From: Candidatus Methylobacter oryzae
GTDB lineage: Bacteria; Pseudomonadota; Gammaproteobacteria; Methylococcales; Methylomonadaceae
Assembly: GCA_945861405.1 (NCBI GenBank)
Contig: CAMAUL010000020.1
Span: 1 to 44,330, forward strand
Direction: 5' to 3'
DNA: 44,330 nucleotides
Below, in pieces: positions 15,905-24,818 of the stretch (position 1 is the stretch's first letter; each line of letters opens with the position of its first letter). The translations under genes were made by a program, and so were the position numbers. Under the pieces are notes generated by a model. The model did no database searches. It saw only the letters and a program-made list of their open reading frames with translations, and was not told the DNA's origin.

Positions 15905-16024
15905 GAACACAGATGACGCAGATGAATATGATGAGCGCGGATAACCTCAAAATGGCGATCAACTAATTTCCAGGATAATTCAAAAAATCTTATTCGATCA
16001 TAAATATCAGCGTCATCCGCGTTC
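15905..16024. repeat. 120-bp intergenic inverted repeat
   Basis: Arms of 19 bases, GAACACAGATGACGCAGAT (15905-15923) and the inverted GAACGCGGATGACGCTGAT (16006-16024), differ at three positions. The interior has no open frame. The element fills half of the 234-base gap before rimO. No rimO promoter was assigned with confidence. Confidence 0.55.
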
Positions 16025-16117
16025 CATTTTCCTAACTGCCAAGTAGCGATGAAAAATCATTCTATTTGCACAGCCACTCCTATAAACTAACGCGCTTTAA
16101 CATTAACCGAGATTTAA

Positions 16118-17428
16118 ATGACTGCTCCACAAATTGGTTTTATTAGTTTGGGTTGCCCCAAAGCCCTGGTCGATAGCGAACGGATTTTAACCAAACTGCG
16201 TTCGGAGGGTTACACCATTTCGCCGACTTACCAGGACGCCGATCTGGTCGTGGTTAATACCTGCGGCTTTATCGATGCCGCTGTAGAAGAATCACTGGAC
16301 AGCATCGGCGAAGCGCTGGCTCAAAACGGCAAGGTCATCGTTACCGGCTGCTTGGGTTCAAGGGAAGCGGAAATCAGGACTCGTCATCCGCAAGTCTTGA
16401 AAGTCACCGGCGCTCACGCACTGGAAGAAGTTGTAGCCGCCGTGCACGAGCATTTGCCGCCGCCGCATGATCCGTTCATCAGCTTGGTGCCGCCGCAAGG
16501 CATCAAACTGACGCCACGGCATTACGCCTATTTGAAGATTTCCGAAGGCTGCAATCATCGCTGTACCTTCTGCATCATCCCTTCGATGCGCGGCGATCTG
16601 GTCAGCAGGCCGGTTGATGAAGTGATGCTGGAAGCCGAACGCCTGGCCAATGCCGGAGTAAAGGAATTGCTGGTGGTTTCGCAAGATACCAGCGCCTACG
16701 GTCTGGATTTGAAGTATCAAAGTTGCGACTGGAAAGGCCGTTCGGTTAGAACCCGTTTTTACGATCTAGCCGAGGCGCTGGGCGACCTAGGCATCTGGAT
16801 CAGGATGCATTACGTCTATCCGTATCCGCATGTCGATGAAGTAATCCCGTTAATGGCCGAAGGCAAAATCCTGCCTTATCTGGACATACCGTTTCAACAT
16901 GCCAACAGCCGTATTCTTAAACTGATGAAGCGTCCTGCGGCCAGCGAGAATAACCTGGAACGCATTAAAGCATGGCGCGAAATCTGTCCCGATATTACCT
17001 TGCGCAGCACGTTTATCGTCGGCTTTCCCGGCGAAACCGAGCAGGAGTTTGAAGAACTGCTGGATTTCATGAGCGAAGCGCAAATGGACAGGGTCGGCTG
17101 CTTTGCCTATTCGCCGGTAAAAGGCGCGGTTGCCAATCATTTGCCCGACCAGATACCGGAACAAGTCAAACAGGAACGTCTGGCGCGGTTTATGGCGCAT
17201 CAGGCTGAAATCAGCGCGGCGCGTTTGCAGCAACGAGTCGGCAGAATCGAAACGGTGTTGATCAATGAAGTAGTTGAAGAAGGCGCTGTGGCACGAAGCA
17301 AAGCCGATGCGCCGGAAATCGACGGGCAGGTGTTCATCGATGGCGCAACGCATCTGAAAGTCGGCGACTTTGTCGATGTCGAACTGGAAGAAGCGGACGA
17401 ATATGATTTGTGGGGGTATTTGGTTTAA
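16118..17428 (+). CDS. rimO: Ribosomal protein uS12 methylthiotransferase RimO
   Basis: Radical-SAM enzyme that adds a methylthio group to a conserved Asp of ribosomal protein uS12. The 436-residue protein has the three layers of the family: an N-terminal MTTase domain with auxiliary-cluster cysteines C13, C49 and C78, the radical-SAM core with C145-xxx-C149-xx-C152 (CNHRCTFC), and a C-terminal TRAM domain (about 370-436). [12 protein letters not shown] and MRGDLVSRP mark RimO rather than MiaB. The uS12 gene itself is not in the window. Confidence 0.96.
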   Translation: MTAPQIGFISLGCPKALVDSERILTKLRSEGYTISPTYQDADLVVVNTCGFIDAAVEESLDSIGEALAQNGKVIVTGCLGSREAEIRTRHPQVLKVTGAHALEEVVAAVHEHLPPPHDPFISLVPPQGIKLTPRHYAYLKISEGCNHRCTFCIIPSMRGDLVSRPVDEVMLEAERLANAGVKELLVVSQDTSAYGLDLKYQSCDWKGRSVRTRFYDLAEALGDLGIWIRMHYVYPYPHVDEVIPLMAEGKILPYLDIPFQHANSRILKLMKRPAASENNLERIKAWREICPDITLRSTFIVGFPGETEQEFEELLDFMSEAQMDRVGCFAYSPVKGAVANHLPDQIPEQVKQERLARFMAHQAEISAARLQQRVGRIETVLINEVVEEGAVARSKADAPEIDGQVFIDGATHLKVGDFVDVELEEADEYDLWGYLV

Positions 17429-17451
17429 GGGGCTGACAAAAAATCAGCTCC
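17429..17451. terminator. Hairpin directly after rimO
   Basis: GGGGCTGA and TCAGCTCC form an 8-bp stem with one G-U pair around CAAAAAA, starting at the base after the stop codon. No T-run follows on the plus strand, so it may protect the message end rather than terminate. Confidence 0.35.
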
Positions 17452-17490
17452 CACATATCTGTTATAGGCGTCCACACAAATTATAGTGCC

Positions 17491-17519
17491 GTCATCCCGG
17501 CAGGGATTGCCGGAATGAC
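17491..17519. repeat. REP-like palindrome
   Basis: GTCATCCCGGCA (17491-17502) and TGCCGGAATGAC (17508-17519) form a 12-bp stem with one mismatch around GGGAT. This sequence type is common between genes in many proteobacteria. Confidence 0.6.
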
Positions 17520-17560
17520 GAGTTATGTAGACATCAATATATAAGTAAGGACGATCCGGC

Positions 17561-17608
17561 ACGACTGCATGGGTGCAGGAGGTAGAGTAACGCAGGAGCA
17601 GCTGCCGA
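17561..17608. repeat. 48-bp dispersed repeat, copy A
   Basis: This stretch, starting ACGACTGCATGGGTGCAGGA, matches 29658-29705 at 43 of 48 positions without gaps and in the same orientation. It follows the REP-like palindrome and precedes the zur promoter. No function is known to me. Confidence 0.7.
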
Positions 17609-17647
17609 GGTCACCCATTTAACATGGCAAATTGCGAAACCTCACCG

Positions 17648-17666
17648 AATGTTATAATATAACATT
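17648..17666. promoter_or_regulatory. Zur box upstream of zur, overlapping its -10
   Basis: AATGTTATAATATAACATT is a perfect 9-1-9 palindrome and closely fits the recalled gammaproteobacterial Zur consensus around GTTATAATATAAC. It contains a TATAAT (17653-17658), so bound Zur would cover the promoter of its own gene, which starts 25 bases downstream. TTGCGA at 17632-17637 could be the -35 but the spacing of 15 is short. Confidence 0.8.
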
Positions 17667-17691
17667 TTATTTAAGATAAACGGTCTTTGCA

Positions 17692-18207
17692 ATGAACACA
17701 CCTGCCGAAGCAAGCCACATCCATTCCCACACGTCAAAACACGACCATAAAAAATGCGTCAGCGAGGCCTTAGGCACGGCTGCGCAGCTATGCGTAGGTC
17801 GCGGCGTTCAATTGACGCCGATACGCCAGCAAGTGCTGGAACTGATCTGGGAAAGCCACAAAGCCGTTAAGGCTTACGAACTGCTGGATAGACTCAAGCC
17901 GCTGATGGATGCGGCAAAACCCGCTACGATTTACCGCGCGCTGGATTTTCTGATCGAACAAGGTTTAATTCATCGGGTCGAAAGTCTCAACGCATTTGTC
18001 GGCTGCAACAGCTCCGCCCATCAGCATGAGCAGTTATTGCTGATCTGCAATAATTGCCAGGAAGTGGAAGAACGGTCAGCCCCGGAAGTCATGCAGGCGC
18101 TGTCGCAGGAAATCAAGCAGGCCGACTTTATCGTGCACAGCAAAGCCATCGAAATTCACGGCATATGCGCAAAATGCGCTCAGACCATGAGCGGCGAACA
18201 AAGCTAA
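17692..18207 (+). CDS. zur: Zinc uptake regulator Zur (Fur family)
   Basis: Zinc-sensing repressor. The 171-residue protein has a His-rich N-terminal leader (HIHSHTSKHDHKKC), a winged-helix DNA-binding domain with LTPIRQQVLELIW and KPATIYRALDFL, and a dimerisation domain. Structural zinc cysteines are C119/C122 (CNNC) and C159/C162 (CAKC), and H110/H112 are likely regulatory ligands. Zur rather than Fur is supported by the sequence, by its own Zur box and by the ZnuD receptor gene that follows after 83 bases with a second box. Confidence 0.93.
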   Translation: MNTPAEASHIHSHTSKHDHKKCVSEALGTAAQLCVGRGVQLTPIRQQVLELIWESHKAVKAYELLDRLKPLMDAAKPATIYRALDFLIEQGLIHRVESLNAFVGCNSSAHQHEQLLLICNNCQEVEERSAPEVMQALSQEIKQADFIVHSKAIEIHGICAKCAQTMSGEQS

Positions 18208-18241
18208 TGATATTATTTTTTTCGAAGTAGAGGGTTTACTA

Positions 18242-18260
18242 AGTGTTACGTTATAACATT
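18242..18260. promoter_or_regulatory. Second Zur-box-like site, upstream of znuD
   Basis: The right half TATAACATT is identical to the first box. The left half AGTGTTACG keeps six of nine bases. It lies 30 bases before the ATG used for znuD and overlaps a GTG that would otherwise extend the frame, so it also argues for the downstream start. znuD may thus be repressed independently of, or together with, zur. Confidence 0.6.
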
Positions 18261-18290
18261 TCTAATTATTCAAACAATACGGTTAAAACG

Positions 18291-20339
18291 ATGAACAAAA
18301 AACTCGCCATCATTTTCCTATCGGCAGGCGCAATAGGGGCTAATGCCCATGCGGCAGACAATAACGTCCACAAGCTGGATGATATAGTCGTCATCAGCAC
18401 CGGCATCAAGCATTCCACTGCAAAATCGGCCAAGCCGGTAACGGTGTTGACGGGCGATCAGCTGCGCATGAAAATGGGGACAACCATCGGCGATACGCTG
18501 AAGAATGAGTTGGGCATTACCAGTCAGTCGTTCGGTGCCGGGGTTGGCGCGCCGGTCATTCGCGGGCAGTCCGGGCCTCGGGTGCGGGTCATGCAAAACA
18601 GCCTGGGCAATAATGATGTTTCGTCATTAAGCCCGGATCATGCCAATGGCGTGGAGCCGATTCTGGCCGAACGGATTGAAGTGCTGCGCGGGCCATCGAC
18701 GCTGTTGTACGGAAACGGCGCCATCGGCGGCGTGGTCAACGTGATCGACAACCGGATTCCTGAACAAGTTCCAGGCAAATTGATCGGCGGAGCCGGTGAG
18801 CAGCGCTATGATTCGGTAACCAATGAGACCTCCAGCGCCCTCAAGCTGGAAGGCGGTCGGAGCGGCGTGGCCTATCATGTCGATGGCTTTTACCGCGACC
18901 AGGGCAATACCCATATCGGTGGAAATGCGATAGATGAAGACGCCGCTCACGCTGCCGATCCCGGCCTGAACATTGTCAATAATCCCAACGGCCTTATCGA
19001 TAATTCAAAGGCGCGGTCACGCGGCGGTTCGGTTGGTGTTGCCAAGATTGGCGATGCGGGTCTGGCCGGAGTTTCGATCAACAGCCTGGAAAAAAGTTAC
19101 GGCATTCCGCCGGATGGCAGCGGCGGCGCGCCAGTGACTATTGATCTGACCCAAACCAAATACGATTTTAAAGGTCAACTTAACCAGCCTTTCGCGCTGG
19201 CGGACAAACTGCGGATGAAATTCGGCTATACCGACTACAAGCATGTCGAGATGGACAACGGCACACCCGCCACCACATTCCTGAACAAATCCTACGAAAG
19301 CCGCCTGGAGCTTGAACACAAGCCCATCGGTATATTAAACGGCGTACTGGGCTTTCAATCGGTCAACAGCCAGTTTGCCGCCTTAGGCGCGGAAGCGCTG
19401 GTGCCGCGTACCGACCTTGATTCCTATGGCTTGTTTGATGTCGAATCGTTCAAAATAGGCGCGGTCACTTATGAACTGGGCGCTCGCGGCGAATGGCAGT
19501 CCATCGCGCCGGAAAACCGTAACAGCCTGACTTATCATCCCATCAGCGGCTCGGCCTCGGCATTGTGGGACATCAACCGGCATCAAGTCAGCCTAGCCGT
19601 CACCCATTCACAACGCGCGCCGCAGATACAGGAATTGTTTTCCAACGGCGTTCATGAGGCCACGCACAGCTACGAATTGGGCAATGCCAACCTCAATAAG
19701 GAACTGTCCAATAACCTGGATCTGGGCTATCGCTACAATGCCGATTGGATGACGGCGGAGTTGAACCTGTTCCACAATTGGGTCGGCGACTACATTTACC
19801 AGCAACGCACCGGCTCGGTGTTTAACAGGGATAATGAGACCATAGAAACCGCTTGCACAGCGGGCGCAACCTGCATCCCCGTATTGGAAAGCCGTCAGGC
19901 CGCCGCCACCTTCAAAGGCTTTGAAGCCCAAACCGTGTTTCCGCTGATGCAAAACCGTTACGGATCGGTCGATCTGACCTTATTCGGTGACTATACCCGA
20001 GGCACGTTTGAGCAGGGCGGCAACGTCCCCCGTATGCCGCCATTGCGCTACGGCTTGCAACTGAGTTATGAAAAAAATGACTGGTCAACTAATGCCCGAT
20101 TGACGAAGGGCGAAGCGCAAAATTATTCCGGCGAAAATGACTCAAACACCCCCGGCTATCTGTTGCTGAATCTGGGCGCTCAATACCGCTTGGCGAGCTT
20201 TGGCGATTCGGAAATGCTGTTGTTTGCAAAGGCTAAAAACCTGTTGAACGAAAACATCCGTAATTCCACATCGTACCTGCGTAACTTTGCCCCGGAACCG
20301 GGGCGCAGTGCGGAGATAGGCATCCGGGTCAGTTATTAA
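18291..20339 (+). CDS. znuD: TonB-dependent outer-membrane zinc receptor ZnuD
   Basis: Outer-membrane beta-barrel receptor predicted to bring zinc into the periplasm using TonB energy. From ATG 18291 the protein has 682 residues with a signal peptide ending near AHA. The plug domain reads VIRGQSGPRVRVMQN, SLSPDHANGVEPILAERIEVLRGPSTLLYG and GAIGGVVNVIDNRIP over shorter segments, matching ZnuD-type receptors. The chain ends in an aromatic residue (RVSY), as barrel proteins do. An extracellular segment after DGFYRDQGNTHI contains a His/Asp cluster. Control by Zur is supported by the box upstream. A longer GTG start at 18243 is rejected because it places residues before the signal peptide. Confidence 0.93.
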   Translation: MNKKLAIIFLSAGAIGANAHAADNNVHKLDDIVVISTGIKHSTAKSAKPVTVLTGDQLRMKMGTTIGDTLKNELGITSQSFGAGVGAPVIRGQSGPRVRVMQNSLGNNDVSSLSPDHANGVEPILAERIEVLRGPSTLLYGNGAIGGVVNVIDNRIPEQVPGKLIGGAGEQRYDSVTNETSSALKLEGGRSGVAYHVDGFYRDQGNTHIGGNAIDEDAAHAADPGLNIVNNPNGLIDNSKARSRGGSVGVAKIGDAGLAGVSINSLEKSYGIPPDGSGGAPVTIDLTQTKYDFKGQLNQPFALADKLRMKFGYTDYKHVEMDNGTPATTFLNKSYESRLELEHKPIGILNGVLGFQSVNSQFAALGAEALVPRTDLDSYGLFDVESFKIGAVTYELGARGEWQSIAPENRNSLTYHPISGSASALWDINRHQVSLAVTHSQRAPQIQELFSNGVHEATHSYELGNANLNKELSNNLDLGYRYNADWMTAELNLFHNWVGDYIYQQRTGSVFNRDNETIETACTAGATCIPVLESRQAAATFKGFEAQTVFPLMQNRYGSVDLTLFGDYTRGTFEQGGNVPRMPPLRYGLQLSYEKNDWSTNARLTKGEAQNYSGENDSNTPGYLLLNLGAQYRLASFGDSEMLLFAKAKNLLNENIRNSTSYLRNFAPEPGRSAEIGIRVSY

Positions 20340-20498
20340 GTTTTTGAACAAAAGGTCACTATAAAAAAATTGCGTAAGCTGTCACAAAAAGACTACACTC
20401 AAATAGACAAGAATCTTTTCAATCACAATTAATCTGAATGACATTGATGGACAATCTTAAAAGCTACCCTTCCAGACAAAAATCATAAGAGACCGTTT

Positions 20499-23333
20499 AT
20501 GAAGATCAATATGCCGGTAACCAATGTCGAGTACTCGCTTAAAGAGACTGATTCCATCGTATCAAAGACTGATTTAAAAGGGATAATCACCTATATCAAC
20601 GAAGACTTCCTGCGCATTAGCGGATTCACCCAAGCCGAGCTGATCGGCACCTCGCACAATATCGTACGGCATCCGGACATGCCGCCGGAAGCATTTGCAG
20701 ATCTGTGGAAATCCATGAAAGAAAATCGCCCATGGACCGGACTGGTAAAAAACCGCTGCAAAAACGGCGACTTCTATTGGGTGTTGGCCAATGCCACGCC
20801 CTTTTATGAAAACGAGCAACTGGTCGGTTACATGTCGGTGCGCAGCAAGCCAAGCCGTGAACAAGTCAACGCGGCAGAAGGTGCCTACCGGCTGTTTAAG
20901 GAAGGCAAAGCCGGTAACCTGAAAATCCAGGACGGAAAAGTCGTCAAATCACCTTTGCTGGGAAAACTTAACCCGTTCAGTAACCCCACGATCAAAAGTC
21001 GGTTTTTATCCCTGGTCGGACTGCTGTGTGTATTTATGCTGATCATTGGCGCTGCGGGCTTGTATGGCATGAGCAAGGCCAATGAGGGCCTGCGCACGGT
21101 ATATGAGGACCGCACAGTTCCGATGAGCCAGCTAGCGCTTATCCAAAAACTGGTATTAATCAACCGAGTGCGCATTACCGCTGCCTTAAGCACGCCGACA
21201 CCCGAAGTCATTCAAAAAAATACCGCCGAAGTAGAGAACAACATAGAGGAAATCACCAAGACCTGGACTGCCTATATGTCCACTTATTTGACGCCTGAAG
21301 AAAAAATACTGGCCGAAAAGTTCGCCGTAGACAGAAAGCGCTTCGTCGTTGAAGGCCTAAAACCCGCCATCGCGGCGCTACGCGCCAACGACATTGCTCA
21401 AACTGATAACATCATTTCAAATAAAATCCGCCCCCTTTATGAACCCGTCAGTGAAGGCGTCCAGAACCTTTTGCAATTGCAGATAAACGTCGCCAAACAG
21501 GAGTTCGACGCAGCACAATCCCGCTTTAACAAAATCCGAACCCTTTCAATAAGTTTGCTCTCGACAGGCATTGTGCTGGGGCTGTTTCTAGGCTTAACCT
21601 TAGTCAACTCACTTCTGCGCGCTTTTAGGGTATCTATTGCCCAGATCGCCAAGGGCGATTATGCCACTCCTATTGAAATAGGCCGCCAGGATGAGCTCGG
21701 CAAGGTACTGAATGCGATTAAAGCAATGCAGATTAAACTCGGTTTCGACATGGCGGAAAACAAACGTATTGCCGATGAAAATTTACGCATCAAAATTGGC
21801 CTCGATAGCGTCAGTACCGGCGTGATGATCGCAGACAATGCACGCACCATTATTTATGTTAACAAATCGGTAATTGATATTCTCGGCAAGGCCGAAGCGG
21901 ATATCCGCAAACAACTGCCTAACTTTACTGCCGCCGATCTGGTCGGCACCAATATTGACGGCTTTCACGTAAACCCCCCTCATCAGGCACAGCTTCTGTC
22001 CAGCTTTAACAACGCCTACACGGCCAAGATAAATCTTGGCGGACGGTCTATGGTGGTGAGCGCCAATCCGGTCATCAATGATCATGGACAACGACTGGGC
22101 GCGGTAGCCGAATGGCAGGATCGCACCATTGAAGTCGCCGTAGAGCAGGAAGTAGCGGCTCTTGTGCATGGCGCAGTCATGGGCGATTTCAGTCGGCGCA
22201 TTAATATGCAAGGCAAAGAGGACTTCTTTAAACAACTGGGGGCAGGGCTTAACGAGCTATTGGAAACGACCGAGAGCGGCATCAATGACGTGGTTCGCGT
22301 ACTCGGCGCACTGTCCCGCAGCGATCTGACCCAAACCATCACCAATGACTATGCCGGAAGTTTCGGACAGCTCAAGGATGATGCCAACACCACGGTGGAT
22401 AAATTAAAAGAAATCATCGGTCAAATCAAGGAAGCCACCGACAACATTAACACCGGTGCCAAGGAAATAGCCTCCGGCAACAATGACTTGTCGCATCGCA
22501 CCGAAGAGCAAGCCGCCAGCCTGGAAGAAACAGCGGCCAGCATGGAAGAGCTGACCTCCACCGTGCAGCACAATGCCGCCAATGCCAAACAGGCTAACCA
22601 GCTTGCCGTAGACGCATCCGACATAGCCGGTAAAGGCGTCGAAGTGGTCGGGGAAGTGGTTAAGACGATGGATGATATTAACGATTCTTCGCGCAGGATT
22701 GGCGACATTATTTCTGTCATCGACGACATCGCTTTTCAAACCAACATCCTTGCCCTCAACGCCGCTGTCGAGGCAGCCCGCGCCGGTGAACAAGGCCGAG
22801 GCTTTGCCGTGGTGGCCGTAGAAGTACGCAACCTCGCGCAACGCGCCGCTGCGGCGGCAGGAGAAATCAAAAATCTGATTGACGATTCGGTCATGAAAGT
22901 CTCCGGCGGCAGTAAATTGGTAGCGCAAGCCGGACTAACCATGGAAGAGATCGTCAATTCCGTTCGCGGCGTTACCGTCATGATGTCTGAAATCAGCGCC
23001 GCCTCGGCGGAACAAACGGCCGGTATCGAGCAAGTCAATCAGGCCATCAGCCAAATGGACGACGTGACCCAGCAAAATGCCGCGCTGGTGGAACAAGCCG
23101 CCGCCGCAGCGGAATCGCTGGAAGAACAGGCACAAAGTCTATCGGACACGGTAGCGCAATTTAAAGTGGATGGATACTCCCGCAATGTGCATGGAGGCAT
23201 GTCTAAAACCAAGCCTGCCCGTTCTTTGCATGCAGCGCCGCCGCAAAAAGAAACAGCGCCAGCTAAAAACCCGGCAGCCGTCAAACCTAAACCGATCCCA
23301 CAAGCTTCCAGTGATGACTGGGAAGAGTTTTAG
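20499..23333 (+). CDS. Methyl-accepting chemotaxis protein with two PAS domains, Aer-like
   Basis: Membrane chemoreceptor. Order in the 944 residues: an Aer-type PAS domain (about 12-112) with [14 protein letters not shown] and [12 protein letters not shown], expected to bind FAD and sense redox state; transmembrane helix 167-189; a four-helix periplasmic region; transmembrane helix 348-371; HAMP; a second PAS (about 428-543); a HAMP-like region; and the signalling hairpin (650-890) with its conserved tip around 740-785. The last residues DWEEF fit the CheR/CheB tether of receptors such as Tar (NWETF). AAGAGA precedes the ATG. No che genes are in the window. Confidence 0.93.
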   Translation: MKINMPVTNVEYSLKETDSIVSKTDLKGIITYINEDFLRISGFTQAELIGTSHNIVRHPDMPPEAFADLWKSMKENRPWTGLVKNRCKNGDFYWVLANATPFYENEQLVGYMSVRSKPSREQVNAAEGAYRLFKEGKAGNLKIQDGKVVKSPLLGKLNPFSNPTIKSRFLSLVGLLCVFMLIIGAAGLYGMSKANEGLRTVYEDRTVPMSQLALIQKLVLINRVRITAALSTPTPEVIQKNTAEVENNIEEITKTWTAYMSTYLTPEEKILAEKFAVDRKRFVVEGLKPAIAALRANDIAQTDNIISNKIRPLYEPVSEGVQNLLQLQINVAKQEFDAAQSRFNKIRTLSISLLSTGIVLGLFLGLTLVNSLLRAFRVSIAQIAKGDYATPIEIGRQDELGKVLNAIKAMQIKLGFDMAENKRIADENLRIKIGLDSVSTGVMIADNARTIIYVNKSVIDILGKAEADIRKQLPNFTAADLVGTNIDGFHVNPPHQAQLLSSFNNAYTAKINLGGRSMVVSANPVINDHGQRLGAVAEWQDRTIEVAVEQEVAALVHGAVMGDFSRRINMQGKEDFFKQLGAGLNELLETTESGINDVVRVLGALSRSDLTQTITNDYAGSFGQLKDDANTTVDKLKEIIGQIKEATDNINTGAKEIASGNNDLSHRTEEQAASLEETAASMEELTSTVQHNAANAKQANQLAVDASDIAGKGVEVVGEVVKTMDDINDSSRRIGDIISVIDDIAFQTNILALNAAVEAARAGEQGRGFAVVAVEVRNLAQRAAAAAGEIKNLIDDSVMKVSGGSKLVAQAGLTMEEIVNSVRGVTVMMSEISAASAEQTAGIEQVNQAISQMDDVTQQNAALVEQAAAAAESLEEQAQSLSDTVAQFKVDGYSRNVHGGMSKTKPARSLHAAPPQKETAPAKNPAAVKPKPIPQASSDDWEEF

Positions 23334-23340
23334 GCAAATG

Positions 23341-23365
23341 TCGGGTTACGCTACCGCTAACCCGA
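23341..23365. repeat. Palindromic repeat TCGGGTTA...TAACCCGA
   Basis: Eight-base arms at 23341-23348 and 23358-23365 enclose CGCTACCGC, followed by CCTACG. It resembles a GGGTTACGC-type repeat that is widespread in proteobacteria. The remaining 220 bases of the gap after the chemoreceptor show no gene or clear promoter. Confidence 0.55.
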
Positions 23366-23589
23366 CCTACGCAACTACGCAACTGTTATTAATCCAAAAA
23401 CATTTGGCATTAAAAAAATACCTGAACATTGATGGTGAGACATTCAGCTCAAGCGGATTCAGCTGATAGGTAATTACGCATATTGATTGAATACGTTAAC
23501 CGTTTTATCCTACAAACACACTTACAACAACATGCGTTTTTTTTGCAGGATTAATGCACTTCGTCTTTGTGGAAAATAAATGACCCACT

Positions 23590-24069
23590 ATGTTCAATTT
23601 CACTAAAAAACACAGCGACGCTCAGGTTGATGCAACTGATCAAGCCGCCGGAGTGAGCGCAAAGTATGATGCCGCGATAAAAAAGATCGAACGGCTTGAG
23701 GGTGAATTAAATCAAAAAACACAGGAATTAAACCAAAGTTGCAAAGCTCAATTTATAATGAGCGAAGGCATAAAAAATTGCGTTTCATCTCTTTGCACCG
23801 TTCAAAATCAACTATACGCTGTAGCTGCGCATTTAGACCGTTCAAACAAACATATTCTCAAGTTAATGCAAGAGAATAAGGCGCTTAAATCATCGGGTGA
23901 CGAATGGTTTAAACGCGCCATAAAACTTGAATTTGATGTTTTAATGACCAAGGACGGCCTTAAAAAAATAGAACGTGAGCGTGATTTGGCTATTAAAACG
24001 TGTGAGCTTCTTCAAGTCGAGTTGATGTTGACAGATAAAGAAAATCATCAGAGTAGAACTCAAGACTAA
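23590..24069 (+). CDS. Uncharacterised coiled-coil protein
   Basis: Not recognised. The 159-residue soluble protein is mostly helical. Heptad-like stretches run over about 25-55 (YDAAIKKIERLEGELNQKTQ) and 80-155, separated by a short segment with cysteines (C50, C64, C69). There is no signal peptide or membrane segment. The codon usage looks AT-richer than the chemoreceptor gene 256 bases upstream on the same strand. A structural or scaffold role near the receptor is possible, but only position suggests it. Confidence 0.6.
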   Translation: MFNFTKKHSDAQVDATDQAAGVSAKYDAAIKKIERLEGELNQKTQELNQSCKAQFIMSEGIKNCVSSLCTVQNQLYAVAAHLDRSNKHILKLMQENKALKSSGDEWFKRAIKLEFDVLMTKDGLKKIERERDLAIKTCELLQVELMLTDKENHQSRTQD

Positions 24070-24134
24070 AATCGCCTGCAACGACCTAACCTTACTTTGC
24101 CAGGATGCTGATTATACGTGTTTGGCGAATTCAC

Positions 24135-24818
24135 TCACCGCGCAAAACTGCCCTGCTGAATAAAGTGCAGCGCCTGTTCTATGACGGCCTCGCGGCGCAT
24201 GATAAACGAATGCGAATACGGCATCACGATAAAATCTTTCATGCCCACCACTTGCGCCCGACTTACCGACACCTTGCCGTCGTTGGCTCCGGGGATCAGC
24301 CCTGATAAAAAAGGATTGATGGTTTTATTCCCGGCAATAACTCCAAGCTGAAAATTCACCGGGCCGAGCCGGTTCGGTACGCTGTTGTTATCGGTGCCCA
24401 GCTGCAATCCGGCCGGGCCGTTTAAATAGTAAAACAGCTTCCAACTTCCCAGCTTATCTACCACCTCGCTGCCCTGATTGGGCGGAGCCAGCATCACCAC
24501 CCGCCCCAGTTTGTCGATTATTTGGCTAGCCAAATAATCGCGCAGCAAAATGCCGCCCATCGAATGGGTCAGGAAATGGATTTTTTTAACGCCTTCCGTA
24601 TCGCACTGTTTCAATGCCTCGGTAATATATTGTTGAGACAAGGCGCTGATGTCAGCGCTACGCGAAGGATAATCGACATTGATGATTTTATAGCCGTAAG
24701 CGGCCAGCGACCTTCCAGCCTTATTCATGCTGCGGCGGGTTCTGGACAAACCGTGCAGCAGAATAATAGCCTCCGAGTCTTTAGCTATCGGTATCAGTTT
24801 GGCTTTTAAATCTTCCAT
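24135..24818 (-). CDS. Alpha/beta hydrolase, PGAP1/lipase-like
   Basis: Predicted cytoplasmic serine esterase or lipase. The 227-residue protein has the oxyanion segment LLHGLSR (20-26), the nucleophile elbow THSMGG with S86, and likely acid and base D180 (GANDGKVSV) and H203 (SHSFIM). No signal peptide is present. The gene overlaps the 3' end of the RND pump gene by 38 bases and lacks a ribosome-binding site of its own, so it is probably translated by coupling. The substrate is unknown. Confidence 0.82.
   Translation of the reverse strand: MEDLKAKLIPIAKDSEAIILLHGLSRTRRSMNKAGRSLAAYGYKIINVDYPSRSADISALSQQYITEALKQCDTEGVKKIHFLTHSMGGILLRDYLASQIIDKLGRVVMLAPPNQGSEVVDKLGSWKLFYYLNGPAGLQLGTDNNSVPNRLGPVNFQLGVIAGNKTINPFLSGLIPGANDGKVSVSRAQVVGMKDFIVMPYSHSFIMRREAVIEQALHFIQQGSFAR

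Noticed and set aside
16850-17353. 167-codon minus-strand frame within rimO
   Set aside because: Lies wholly inside a well-supported gene and has no similarity I recognise.
18243-18290. N-terminal extension of znuD from GTG 18243
   Set aside because: It would put 16 residues before a good signal peptide and overlaps the Zur-like operator.
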